From an uncultured archaeon (lineage in GTDB: Archaea; Nanobdellota; Nanobdellia; Pacearchaeales; GW2011-AR1), in NCBI GenBank assembly GCA_902385655.1, contig CABMGO010000005.1, positions 35,584 through 99,583 of the forward strand: 64,000 nt of DNA, written 5' to 3'. Positions 18,757 through 27,885 of the stretch are shown piece by piece. The notes beneath the pieces are model-generated. The model searched no databases and was not told the origin of the DNA. It saw nothing but the letters and a program-made list of their open reading frames with translations. Both the position numbers and the translations under genes were made by a program. How positions within the stretch are numbered: position 1 is the first letter of the stretch; the number at the start of each line of letters is the position of its first letter.

Positions 18757-18857
18757 TTTGCGAATCTGTCTCCTTTCGCAAGTTTGCGATTTATTTTTTC
18801 AAAGCAAACGCTATCTAAATTGGCAACTGCGAACGAAGTGAGTTTAGTGTTTACCAT
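18750..18857 (-). CDS. 35-aa small ORF, putative first gene of NAD operon
   Basis: Minus-strand ATG at 18857: MVNTKLTSFAVANLDSVCFEKINRKLAKGDRFAKW*, stop overlapping the next start (ATGGTAA); not in ORF track. Confidence 0.45.
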   Translation of the reverse strand: MVNTKLTSFAVANLDSVCFEKINRKLAKGDRFAKW

Positions 18858-18867
18858 TTTGCTTCAT

Positions 18868-18888
18868 TTAGTGTAGTTAATACACTAA
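18868..18888. promoter_or_regulatory. Perfect palindrome, candidate NrtR operator of NAD operon
   Basis: TTAGTGTA GTTAA TACACTAA; minus-strand TATA-like TTTAAATAG at 18908-18916 places TSS inside it; related half sites at 18843-18850 and 18944-18952. Confidence 0.65.
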
Positions 18889-18999
18889 CATATTGTAATA
18901 ATAACACTATTTAAACATTGTGGTGATTTAGTATATGTATATTTTACACTAAGTATTACCAATAGAACAGCTTAAATAATCAAGAAATATAAAAAGTCC

Positions 19000-19272
19000 A
19001 TGGAATTAACTGAAATAAGAGAAGAGTTAGACAAACTCGATGCGGAATTAGTCTCAATTTTGTCTAAAAGAATGGCATTAATACCTGAAGTTGCCAATTA
19101 TAAAAAACAAAACAACGTAGCAAGATATCAACCGGAAAGAGAAAAACAAGTAATTGAAACAAAAAGAAAGCTTGCCGAAGAATCCGGAATAAATCCAGAC
19201 CTAATTGAAAAAATTTTCAAAGAAATAATCAATGATGCGCATAGAATAGAAAAAGATATTATTGGTGAGTAA
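19000..19272 (+). CDS. Chorismate mutase (AroQ class)
   Basis: IREELDKLDAELVSILSKRMALIPEVANYKKQN...REKQVIE. Confidence 0.88.
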   Translation: MELTEIREELDKLDAELVSILSKRMALIPEVANYKKQNNVARYQPEREKQVIETKRKLAEESGINPDLIEKIFKEIINDAHRIEKDIIGE

Positions 19273-19315
19273 TGCCAAACAAAAGCGTTTTAAATACCTA
19301 AATCATTAATTTAAC

Positions 19316-19981
19316 ATGAAAAGGGTGAGAACGATAATTAATCGTATTCTAGTATACGGGCTGTTTGTCTATGGAATATCGCTTCTTTTTTGGGGAACAG
19401 GTAGAATAAGTACTATGCTCACAGCTTTTATTTCATTCATAGCCTCGGTGATAATCGCGTGGGTACTAAATTTTAAAAAAATAGACAGCAAATATATGCT
19501 CTATGTAAACATAGCATTATGGGCCAATCTCTTGGGAGAAGTTATTTTCTATTATGGAAATTTAATTTTTTATGATAAAGTTCTCCACTTTTTTCTCGGA
19601 GCAGTATTATCCAGTATAGTCTTTGGCTACTACTCCCAAAAATCTACGCTGAAAAAAGATGCAGTATTCTTCACAGTAATGGGATTCTTAGCAGTTTGGG
19701 AAATATATGAATACGCCCTAGATAGCTTTTTTGGATTTCAAGCTCAGGGAGTCATACTCAACGGAATGTTTATTCAAAGTCCGATTGATGACACTATGAT
19801 TGATTTGATGTGGGGAGCAATAGGTTCACTAAGCTATTTATTTTTCAAAAAAGAAAAAGGAGATGTTGCATTTAGAAAAGAAATAGTAAAGGTAAAAGAA
19901 TTTGTAAGAGAAAATAAAATTAAGAGAGAACCTCACTATTTCAAAAGAGCAATGAAATCTATGTGGGGATTTAGAATATAA
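19316..19981 (+). CDS. Multi-pass membrane protein (DUF2238-like)
   Basis: Several TM segments; YDKVLHFFLGA, IYEYALDSFFG, DTMIDLMWGAIG. Confidence 0.65.
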   Translation: MKRVRTIINRILVYGLFVYGISLLFWGTGRISTMLTAFISFIASVIIAWVLNFKKIDSKYMLYVNIALWANLLGEVIFYYGNLIFYDKVLHFFLGAVLSSIVFGYYSQKSTLKKDAVFFTVMGFLAVWEIYEYALDSFFGFQAQGVILNGMFIQSPIDDTMIDLMWGAIGSLSYLFFKKEKGDVAFRKEIVKVKEFVRENKIKREPHYFKRAMKSMWGFRI

Positions 19982-19988
19982 AACTAAA

Positions 19989-20207
19989 TTAAGCACCGAC
20001 TGATTTTAAGAAACTATAAACTACAAAAGCAGGCCAGACCAATGCCTTAAGAATTCCAAGAACACCCATCCAAAATCCTGTTGCCTGAGAAATATAATAA
20101 ATTGCAGCTCCGATAAAACCTAAACCATAAACTCCACCACATTTAGAATGATGTTTCCAATGAGAATGTTCACAGCAACAAGCTTCTACTTCTTTTTTCT
20201 TTGCCAT
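19989..20207 (-). CDS. Small membrane protein with Cys/His-rich N-terminus
   Basis: 72 aa; CCCEHSHWKHHSKC then TM segments. Confidence 0.55.
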   Translation of the reverse strand: MAKKKEVEACCCEHSHWKHHSKCGGVYGLGFIGAAIYYISQATGFWMGVLGILKALVWPAFVVYSFLKSVGA

Positions 20208-20340
20208 ATTAAATTAAAATAAAAGAACTATTTAAACATATAGTATTTGCAAATTTCAACTAAAATCCCAATAATTACATAAACAAAAATATAGATTAAA
20301 TAATCTAAATCTTTAAAAAAAGAAAAATCACCAAAATAAC

Positions 20341-20775
20341 ATGGCAGCAAGAATTATTCCAGGAAGATTTAGAGTAGTTCAAGAAGTTTCTACAAGACTA
20401 ATTCCAGAAAATGAACCTGAGCTCGTTGCAGATTTAAGTGATTCTACAGAATTAGACACACAAGTTTCACAAACAGTTAATTCAATATCTTATTCAACTG
20501 GCCGAGGAGAATCAACAGCAATTAGAACATTTAGGACTCCAAAAATCTTGAATGGTCTACGTGCAGCAATTCAAGCATTTAGAAATATGTACCAAGCACA
20601 GAGCCAGTATGAAACAGAAAAGAGAAAACAAACTAGACAATTATTAGCAGAATATGGAGTAGAATTGGCAAACTATAGAGCAGCAGAAACAACAGATCCC
20701 ACATATTCAAGAAGAGAAACTGCAGCCACTGCAGAAGAAATCAGAGAAAAAGGTCTTGAAGGTTTTTTTAAATAA
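20341..20775 (+). CDS. Hypothetical protein
   Basis: 144 aa ORF between convergent neighbours. Confidence 0.55.
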   Translation: MAARIIPGRFRVVQEVSTRLIPENEPELVADLSDSTELDTQVSQTVNSISYSTGRGESTAIRTFRTPKILNGLRAAIQAFRNMYQAQSQYETEKRKQTRQLLAEYGVELANYRAAETTDPTYSRRETAATAEEIREKGLEGFFK

Positions 20776-20782
20776 TTTCTAA

Positions 20783-21820
20783 TTAGTTTTGATAGAGTCT
20801 AGCAAAATTCTGTGCAACTGCCCCACGCATTCTTTCACTATTAAAAATATCAGTAAGATGCTGCGCAGTTATGTCTCCAACCTCGGGACCAAATCTACCA
20901 TATCTAGCAACCCCATTTGTTTTGAAGTGTAAAAGATGATGCTCCCTTAATCCGAGTTCCTGTCTTGTAGGATTTCTCACTTCCCCGCCGAGAGTGTGAA
21001 CCCCATACCGTTTTGCCATGATAGCTAAATTAGAAAAAAATGCTGTTTCTTGTCCAGAGTCTACATTAATCTGACTTCCCTCTGAAGAAGCCAAGCATTT
21101 CCTAACATAAAGAACTCGAGCATTTTTAGAATCTAAAAAACTAAAAAAACTATCACTAGATAACTCCTCAATATTTTCATTTGTAACGACACTAGAAACC
21201 CCATAAAAAATTCTTTCTCTCTTAAAAACTTCCATCGCTTCAGAGACCATATCAAAAACTCCTTTGCCCCTATTGAAATCATTTTTTTCCCTTAATCCAT
21301 CCAAACTTACATATGGAAAAATATTCTTACATTCTCTAATTCCTCCTATAACATCGGGTTGCGAAACAAAAGTACCATTAGTACAAACCAAATATTCTAC
21401 ATTTGGATGCCTTTGAGCGCTAGAGAATAGGGTGTTTCTTGTTCGAGGATGAAATGGTTCTCCACCGAATATCGGCATAGCATGTATTCCAATCTCCAAC
21501 CCTTCACTAACAATTTTTTCAAGAACATCTTCTGCTAATACTTCATTACTCCTGTTAACATAACAAGTTTTACAATGAAGGTTACAATAATCTCCAATAT
21601 CTAAGCTAGTTCTTGTAGGCACCTTAAAACCAAATCTTTTTTCAAAATCTGCTCTTTTCCGTCTAGAAGAAACAAAAGTCCTAAAACCCATATTGGCAGC
21701 CAATACAAAAAGCCTATCGAAATCAAACTGAGAAGCAATTTTGTAACTAACTTGAGGATTAGAAGTGAATACTTCCAAATATTCCAACAAACTATTTTGT
21801 TTTACCATATTGTTAACCAA
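20783..21820 (-). CDS. Radical SAM protein
   Basis: DYCNLHCKTCYV (CxxxCxxC), PIFGGEPFHPR; AAGGAGG upstream of TTG/ATG start. Confidence 0.88.
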   Translation of the reverse strand: MVNNMVKQNSLLEYLEVFTSNPQVSYKIASQFDFDRLFVLAANMGFRTFVSSRRKRADFEKRFGFKVPTRTSLDIGDYCNLHCKTCYVNRSNEVLAEDVLEKIVSEGLEIGIHAMPIFGGEPFHPRTRNTLFSSAQRHPNVEYLVCTNGTFVSQPDVIGGIRECKNIFPYVSLDGLREKNDFNRGKGVFDMVSEAMEVFKRERIFYGVSSVVTNENIEELSSDSFFSFLDSKNARVLYVRKCLASSEGSQINVDSGQETAFFSNLAIMAKRYGVHTLGGEVRNPTRQELGLREHHLLHFKTNGVARYGRFGPEVGDITAQHLTDIFNSERMRGAVAQNFARLYQN

Positions 21821-21870
21821 AATACCTCCTTAATAAAGAATGCGAAATCCTAGAAAGAAAAAATCCCATT

Positions 21871-22998
21871 TTAGCAAAGCCTGTCTGGAAGTTGATAACC
21901 TACTCTTGCGTCTATCTTAAATCCATTTTGTCCGATTTGGCCTGTAAAAGTTGCAAGATGCCACTTCTTTCCAGCCCTAGAAATATACTTTGAATCTAAT
22001 TTTGCAGAAATATCAACACCCTCGCAATCTTCAATAGGTTTAGAACCTGTTTTAATAGATAAGTCTCTTAACCATAAATTGCTAGTCTCGTCTCTAACAA
22101 CATTGTCTATAGTATACATATATGCTTGAGCGAGCTGACCACAAACCAGAATTGCATCGATAGAAGAAAAGTGCGGTCTGCAAGGTTTTCCGTCTTTGAC
22201 TGCCCATGCGCCTCTTGGAGCAAGGTTTACTTTTGCAGAGACAGCAGTCTCAGCAGGATTAACCAAAACATTTCTTATATTATGCTGAACATTTCTGTAC
22301 CCATTAGAGAAAAATCTTTTTCTTGGATCTCCCAGGATATCTTCAACACGATCAAAATAGATAGTACCTTCGTCTGCAATGCTATATTCAGAAGTAAGAC
22401 TTTCCTCAAGGTCTAAAGAAGAAACTATTTGTTTCATTCTTTGCTGAACATTGCCTCTAACAATTATGGGTTCAAATCCCAAAGATCTCCAAGCACTCAT
22501 TAAAATTTCATCTGCTTTACTTCTGAAAGCTTCAGATACAGGTCTATGACCATCACGAGGTAAAGGAAATTCTACAGGTAAATGAACAACGTGAGTATAA
22601 TTTTGTTTAGCGTGTCTTTTAACAATTTCTCCAAAAGTATCCATTGCAAATTTGTATTCAGGAGAAGTTAATTCAGTTCCTCTTCCCATAGCTCCTTCAA
22701 TTTCACGACCATAACCATAAGCCCATTCATGTAAAGCAGAACCATCAGAGATAAAACCGCTATAAACAGATTTCTCAAGAGCAACTCTTTCACCATAACG
22801 AATAATACCTAATTGCATTAATTCTTGACCATTGCATTCCTCTAATTTTTTTCCAGGAAATGTCTCTGGCAAAATATCTCTCATGCCTCTAGCAACCGCA
22901 GTCGGAATTCCAGTTCTCTTGGAAAGCTCCGCAGTCAATGTACTTTTACCAGTACCGTATGTTCCAGAAATTACAATTCTTTTATTGTTGTTTCCCAT
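21871..22998 (-). CDS. P-loop (NadR-like) kinase fused to AvrD-like domain
   Basis: N-term ISGTYGTGKSTLTAELSKRTG; C-term DRVEDILGDPRKRFFSNGYRNVQHNIRNVLV...RPHFSSIDAILVCGQLAQAY resembles AvrD family. Confidence 0.65.
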   Translation of the reverse strand: MGNNNKRIVISGTYGTGKSTLTAELSKRTGIPTAVARGMRDILPETFPGKKLEECNGQELMQLGIIRYGERVALEKSVYSGFISDGSALHEWAYGYGREIEGAMGRGTELTSPEYKFAMDTFGEIVKRHAKQNYTHVVHLPVEFPLPRDGHRPVSEAFRSKADEILMSAWRSLGFEPIIVRGNVQQRMKQIVSSLDLEESLTSEYSIADEGTIYFDRVEDILGDPRKRFFSNGYRNVQHNIRNVLVNPAETAVSAKVNLAPRGAWAVKDGKPCRPHFSSIDAILVCGQLAQAYMYTIDNVVRDETSNLWLRDLSIKTGSKPIEDCEGVDISAKLDSKYISRAGKKWHLATFTGQIGQNGFKIDARVGYQLPDRLC

Positions 22999-23021
22999 AA
23001 ATTTGTCACTAAACAGGGCTA

Positions 23022-23074
23022 TTTAAATCTTTCTATTTGTTGTCATTTAGTAGTTACAACTAGAAAGATTTAAA
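23022..23074. promoter_or_regulatory. Mirror-symmetric divergent promoter
   Basis: 14-bp perfect inverted repeat TTTAAATCTTTCTA (23022-23035)/TAGAAAGATTTAAA (23061-23074), a TATA-like TTTAAA facing each start about 25 bp away. Confidence 0.6.
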
Positions 23075-23097
23075 AATTAACTCGCTCACAAAAGCAC

Positions 23098-23838
23098 ATG
23101 GAAAAAACATATAGCCCTGATATAGGTCAAAGAGTAGGATTAACTAACCCTGGCCCAGTATTCAATGGTAGATTTAGTCATCGACAAAAACTTGTTCTAG
23201 ATGGACTAAATAATTTTGGAATAGGAAACTCTCCTGAAAGTAAAAATCTCCAAAGAGAATGTCAAGAGCACCGACGAGAATTCAAAAAAGCAATAGATGC
23301 ACCAAACCTAATTGTTCTAGTACATCCCTTTTACACATGGTTGAATCATTTTGATTACGTAACTCCTAAAAATAGAAGAGGACTAGAAGTATATACTGAA
23401 AATTTGTTAAATCTTCTTGATGCAAATTTAGATCGAGAAAAAGTAGGTCTTCTAGCATTTGAGACAGCATATCACTACACAGCATTAACAAGTGCATTAT
23501 TAGAACAAGGAAAAATTGATGATGTATTGTTTACGGAAGATGACTCAGGAAGACCAAAAGATGAAATCGATTTTCAACCTCACAGGACAAGACAAGTCTA
23601 CTTAGGAGGAGGATATAGTGATCGTTGCCTAAGAAGTGCTGGAGGAGCTATATCAAGACAAACAGAAAACAAGAGGATATATGTCATTTCTAACTTGATA
23701 GTCTGCCCACCATCCTCTGCTCAATTTATTCTTCCAAGAAACAAACAAGAAGCAGCTAATAGAGTTAGCGCAGGATTTCAAGTCAATCCTCAAGATTTAG
23801 TCACCGCAAAACAGGTTATCGCAAAATTCAAATCATAA
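23098..23838 (+). CDS. Hypothetical protein divergent from kinase-AvrD gene
   Basis: 246 aa ORF; no family recognised. Confidence 0.65.
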   Translation: MEKTYSPDIGQRVGLTNPGPVFNGRFSHRQKLVLDGLNNFGIGNSPESKNLQRECQEHRREFKKAIDAPNLIVLVHPFYTWLNHFDYVTPKNRRGLEVYTENLLNLLDANLDREKVGLLAFETAYHYTALTSALLEQGKIDDVLFTEDDSGRPKDEIDFQPHRTRQVYLGGGYSDRCLRSAGGAISRQTENKRIYVISNLIVCPPSSAQFILPRNKQEAANRVSAGFQVNPQDLVTAKQVIAKFKS

Positions 23839-23887
23839 CTGCAAATTAATTTCAAAAATTTTGCAAAAAAAAATATTTCTAAGTTAG

Positions 23888-24079
23888 TTAATCTTGAACT
23901 ATCTTAACTAATTTGCCAGGATCCACAGCATGAGCATCTTGCATATTGCATTCGCCCTCTTCGTAGATCACAGCAAGTCCTGTCCCGCCGATATAACCGA
24001 AGTCATATACTTGCCTATCAGGCAAATACAAAACCTTATCGCCCGGAACAAAGTGCGTTGTTTGTCTTTTTTCCCCCAT
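23888..24079 (-). CDS. Small hypothetical protein
   Basis: 63 aa; HFVPGDKVLYLPDRQVYDFGYIGG. Confidence 0.5.
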   Translation of the reverse strand: MGEKRQTTHFVPGDKVLYLPDRQVYDFGYIGGTGLAVIYEEGECNMQDAHAVDPGKLVKIVQD

Positions 24080-24177
24080 AATTTATAATAGAATTAAACT
24101 ATAAAAATATTTTGCAAAAACTAATTAAAAAATTTAATATAATAATTATTAAAAAGGCAAATAAACTTAAAAATTAT

Positions 24178-24486
24178 ATGGGCCTTAAAGAAATCCTAAC
24201 AAAAGAAAGAAAATTATCCGATAGAGCTATAAGAATAATTGACACACTAACTAACACACCATATATTTATGGCGCAGGACCTCTATTTGGACTAGTCCTG
24301 GGAGTTATAGGTTCTTCTCCCGTAGACAAAGTAAGAAGAGCAATAAGACCAGACTTGGAAAAATTTGACTGGGGAAATACTTTTGGAGAGAGATTTATGT
24401 TCGGATACACTTCGTGCAGAAATGCTTTTACTTACAGACCACAAAGAGCAACTAATGATTACTCTGGACTTGGTGAAGGAATATAA
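24178..24486 (+). CDS. Hypothetical protein
   Basis: ORF 24112-24486 trimmed to likely start MGLKEILTKERK. Confidence 0.5.
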   Translation: MGLKEILTKERKLSDRAIRIIDTLTNTPYIYGAGPLFGLVLGVIGSSPVDKVRRAIRPDLEKFDWGNTFGERFMFGYTSCRNAFTYRPQRATNDYSGLGEGI

Positions 24487-24493
24487 TTAATTT

Positions 24494-24889
24494 TTATAAT
24501 TCCTTAAACTTCAGCACAATACCATTTATACAAAATCGTTTAAAAGTCGGGGCAGAACCATCGTCAAAAACATGACCTAGATGCCCGCCACATTTTGCAC
24601 ATAAAACTTCCACCCTTTTCATTCCCCAAGAGTTGTCTTCATGATATTCTAAAGCCTCATCAGAATAAGGTTCAAAAAAACTTGGCCAGCCAGTACCTGA
24701 GTCAAATTTTTCCGAGGACTTAAATAATTTATTACCACAACCCACACAAGCATAGACTCCTTTCTCTTTATTCCTAAGCAAACTACAAGAACCTGGCGCC
24801 TCTGTTCCTTTTTTCCTCAAGATATTATACTGCTCAGGTGTAAGAATCTTTTTCCATTCCGCATCAGTTTTTTGTATTTTCTTTATCAT
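24494..24889 (-). CDS. msrB: Peptide-methionine (R)-S-oxide reductase MsrB
   Basis: GTGWPSFFEP, CAKCGGHLGHVFDDG, RFCING. Confidence 0.94.
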   Translation of the reverse strand: MIKKIQKTDAEWKKILTPEQYNILRKKGTEAPGSCSLLRNKEKGVYACVGCGNKLFKSSEKFDSGTGWPSFFEPYSDEALEYHEDNSWGMKRVEVLCAKCGGHLGHVFDDGSAPTFKRFCINGIVLKFKEL

Positions 24890-24895
24890 TTTTTG

Positions 24896-25567
24896 TCATT
24901 TTTTAGTCTCATGAAGATATCTATTCAGTATATGAAGTAAGTTAGTTGAAAATAACTCCAAACTTTTTTGTGCTCCCAGTTGTATAGGGATTTTATCAAA
25001 CGAACTCAGAAGACTTTGAACTTCCTTAGATTTAAGTTTATCTGAATAATTTATTTTTAAGGAATGAAGCCCGGCGATTATGGTCCTCATTAAAACAATC
25101 CCATTATTAATATTCTCAAGCCGATCTTGATAACCTTGATCTACCCAAACATCAAATACTAATAACCCTACAATAATAATTGTAATAATTAGGAACAGCC
25201 ACTTCAAAGTATTAAAAATGTCAGTTGAGACATTTACTACCGTAGAACCAAAACTTGCTTTCATAGAACTAAGATTAAAACAATGTTCAGTAAAATTAGA
25301 ACTATTAAAATAGTCTAAGTAATAACTACCACACATAGAATCTACTGAGTTTACACTACTTGCAGAAGTGTTAATAAAACTAATAAAAAAACTGAATACT
25401 GTCAAAAAAATCATGACTAAAGAAATAACAATACTCAACTGTGTCATTCGTTTATTTGATTTGTAAATTGACTTGTCCATGTACTTAGAATATTCACCAT
25501 CTAGATACAAAGAATACTTTTCAAAATATGCTATTATATCTTTAACATCATACATCTTATTTCCCAT
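24896..25567 (-). CDS. Membrane protein of unknown function
   Basis: 223 aa, two hydrophobic segments. Confidence 0.6.
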   Translation of the reverse strand: MGNKMYDVKDIIAYFEKYSLYLDGEYSKYMDKSIYKSNKRMTQLSIVISLVMIFLTVFSFFISFINTSASSVNSVDSMCGSYYLDYFNSSNFTEHCFNLSSMKASFGSTVVNVSTDIFNTLKWLFLIITIIIVGLLVFDVWVDQGYQDRLENINNGIVLMRTIIAGLHSLKINYSDKLKSKEVQSLLSSFDKIPIQLGAQKSLELFSTNLLHILNRYLHETKK

Positions 25568-26947
25568 TTATCGTCCCTCAAAAATCTCTCTAACCTTCGC
25601 AAAGTCCGCTCTCCTATTCGATAACTTCATTACACAACCTATTAAAAAATTTAATGACTCTTTCTTTCCACTCTTATATTCCTCAAATACTTTTTTATTC
25701 TCGGAAATCGCTTGCTCAACAAATTTCTTAGTATCTTCTTCACTTAACTTTCCGATACTTCCAGCCATCTTTTCTTTCACTGAAAAAGATTTCGGAACAA
25801 ACTCGTTCATAATTTGTTTTGCCTTCAAAACAGTTATCTCGCCTTTATCAACAAAAGAAATTAATTCTGCAAGATGAGCTGGTTTAATCTCAACACCTTC
25901 ATCATCCAAACTCTTTTTATTGTAATTCAAAACCCTCAAAAGCTCAATTGTAATCCATGATATACTCTTAGCAACATCAGTCGACTTTCCTAACTCTTCC
26001 GCAAAGTCCACCAATTCGAGATTCTTGATTAAAATATCTGCATTTGCTTTATCAACTTTATATTTCTTAATCAATTTATCTAGTTTTTCCGAAGGCATTT
26101 CAGGCAAAGTTTTCTTAACCGCATTAATTTGTTTCTCATCTAATTTCATAGGAGGCAAATCAGGATCAGGAATAAATCTATAGTCGGCACCAGATTCTTT
26201 TTCTCTCATTTTTATCGTCTTTCCTTTAGCCTCATCAAAAGCCAAAGTTTCTCTAGCCTGCACAATTCCTTTCTCATGATTTTCTAACTGTCGAGCAATT
26301 TCATATTCAATAGCCTTAGAAATTTTCTCAAGTGAATTCAAATTCTTAATCTCAACTCTGTCCCCATAAGTAGAAATATTAACATCACATTTTATCCCTC
26401 CATTTTTCCTCAAAGCATGAATATAAGAAAGTGAATGAACTAAATTTTTCAACCAAGAAACAACTTGTTCTGCCGTCCTAAAATCTGGCTCGGTAACAAT
26501 TTCAACAAGAGGCAAACCAGAACGATTATAGTTTATTCCACCAGTTTCAGGATTCCATTGAGCTGGATCTTCTTCAAGATGACATTCAGTAATTCTTATT
26601 CCATCAAATTTTCCATTTTCAGCACAAGGCAAAGAATAAGCTCCAGAAATTGTAGTCTGGTACCCTTTGGGATTGTCCGCCCAGTCATAATGTTTTCTCT
26701 GAAAAACTAAATTCTTATCATGATTTATCTTACATCCAAGAACAAGTGCAATTTCGATAACCTTATCCATCGCAACCTTATTCGGCAACATCGGCTTCGA
26801 ACCAGGCTGACCAGTACAAATAGGACAAACCACACTATTAGCTTCAGAGTTCAAAAAATCAGTCTTACACATACAAAATAACTTTTCTTTCGTATCTAAA
26901 TAACCATGAATTTCTAAACCAATTTTAAGCGGAAATGTTTTTTCCAT
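25568..26947 (-). CDS. gatB: Asp/Glu-tRNA amidotransferase subunit B
   Basis: IGLEIHGYLDTKEKLFC, CPICTGQPGSKP, YRFIPDPDLPPM. Confidence 0.95.
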   Translation of the reverse strand: MEKTFPLKIGLEIHGYLDTKEKLFCMCKTDFLNSEANSVVCPICTGQPGSKPMLPNKVAMDKVIEIALVLGCKINHDKNLVFQRKHYDWADNPKGYQTTISGAYSLPCAENGKFDGIRITECHLEEDPAQWNPETGGINYNRSGLPLVEIVTEPDFRTAEQVVSWLKNLVHSLSYIHALRKNGGIKCDVNISTYGDRVEIKNLNSLEKISKAIEYEIARQLENHEKGIVQARETLAFDEAKGKTIKMREKESGADYRFIPDPDLPPMKLDEKQINAVKKTLPEMPSEKLDKLIKKYKVDKANADILIKNLELVDFAEELGKSTDVAKSISWITIELLRVLNYNKKSLDDEGVEIKPAHLAELISFVDKGEITVLKAKQIMNEFVPKSFSVKEKMAGSIGKLSEEDTKKFVEQAISENKKVFEEYKSGKKESLNFLIGCVMKLSNRRADFAKVREIFEGR

Positions 26948-26971
26948 ACTTTACCTAAATAAATAGGGTTT

Positions 26972-27412
26972 TTAAGAATTTGTGGAGCGAGGTATTCTTC
27001 TTCTGGGTAAATGCTCAACTAGTTTTGTTCTCAAAATTGCTTCAAGTTCCCTAGCCTGCGAATCAACGCCAATATCATAATTATCTTTTATTCCCAAAAC
27101 CACCCAATTAGCTCTCTTAGAAATTCCCATTTTCTCAACCATAAACCATTCCTCTAAGTCATTTGCAATAAAAACAGTATCTAAACCTTCTAGCATAGAT
27201 TCTTCAAGTTGAACACCAAATGGAGTCTTCTCCTTATTTACGCAAACACCTGCAGAACCGACATAATAATCACATGATTCTCTACTATTGAGATCCCCAA
27301 CTTTGTATCCCCTATATCTTAACATTAAACTAAAAATTTCCGCCCCCATAGGACTACGATTAATATTCTCGAAACATACAAACAAATATTTCTGTCCAGT
27401 TATATCTACCAT
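26972..27412 (-). CDS. Low-molecular-weight protein tyrosine phosphatase-like
   Basis: FVCFENINRSPMGAEIF (C-x5-R-S P-loop). Confidence 0.65.
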   Translation of the reverse strand: MVDITGQKYLFVCFENINRSPMGAEIFSLMLRYRGYKVGDLNSRESCDYYVGSAGVCVNKEKTPFGVQLEESMLEGLDTVFIANDLEEWFMVEKMGISKRANWVVLGIKDNYDIGVDSQARELEAILRTKLVEHLPRRRIPRSTNS

Positions 27413-27516
27413 TAGTAAGCAACCCTGATCAAGAATTTATACCTTTTCCCATTTTGTTACTCCCGCACAGATACAACAATACAAAGGTTTATAAACAAAG
27501 AATAAGTAAAAAAAAT

Positions 27517-27885
27517 ATGGTAAACAAATTGGTAATGCTAGTGGAAGATGATGACACCATCAGACTAATGGCTAGAAGAATCATAGAAAGAGAGGGTTAT
27601 GCTGTGGAAGATTATGCTCATGGATTAATTGCGCATGCAGAGTTAGCTAAAGCAAGCCCAAATAGGTACAGAATGATTCTAAGCGATATTGACATGCCTA
27701 AAATGGATGGAATTGCTTTCGCAGAAGAATGTACAAGATTAGCTAAAGATACTCCAGTAGTATTAATGACTGGAAGACCTAGAGAATCTTACCCTGCAAA
27801 TGTAAGAGAAGTTTTACTAAAACCATTTGGTATGACAGAATATAAGAGAATATTAGAAAAATACGCTTCTAGAAAACCACAATAA
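27517..27885 (+). CDS. CheY-like response regulator receiver domain (orphan)
   Basis: MLVEDDDTIRLMARRI, ILSDIDMPKMDG, VVLMTG, LLKPF. Confidence 0.9.
   Translation: MVNKLVMLVEDDDTIRLMARRIIEREGYAVEDYAHGLIAHAELAKASPNRYRMILSDIDMPKMDGIAFAEECTRLAKDTPVVLMTGRPRESYPANVREVLLKPFGMTEYKRILEKYASRKPQ

Noticed and set aside
18758-18781. TTGCGAA...TTCGCAA as a leader hairpin of the NAD operon
   Set aside because: Lies inside and at the end of a plausible 35-aa ORF; could be incidental, so not claimed as a riboswitch.
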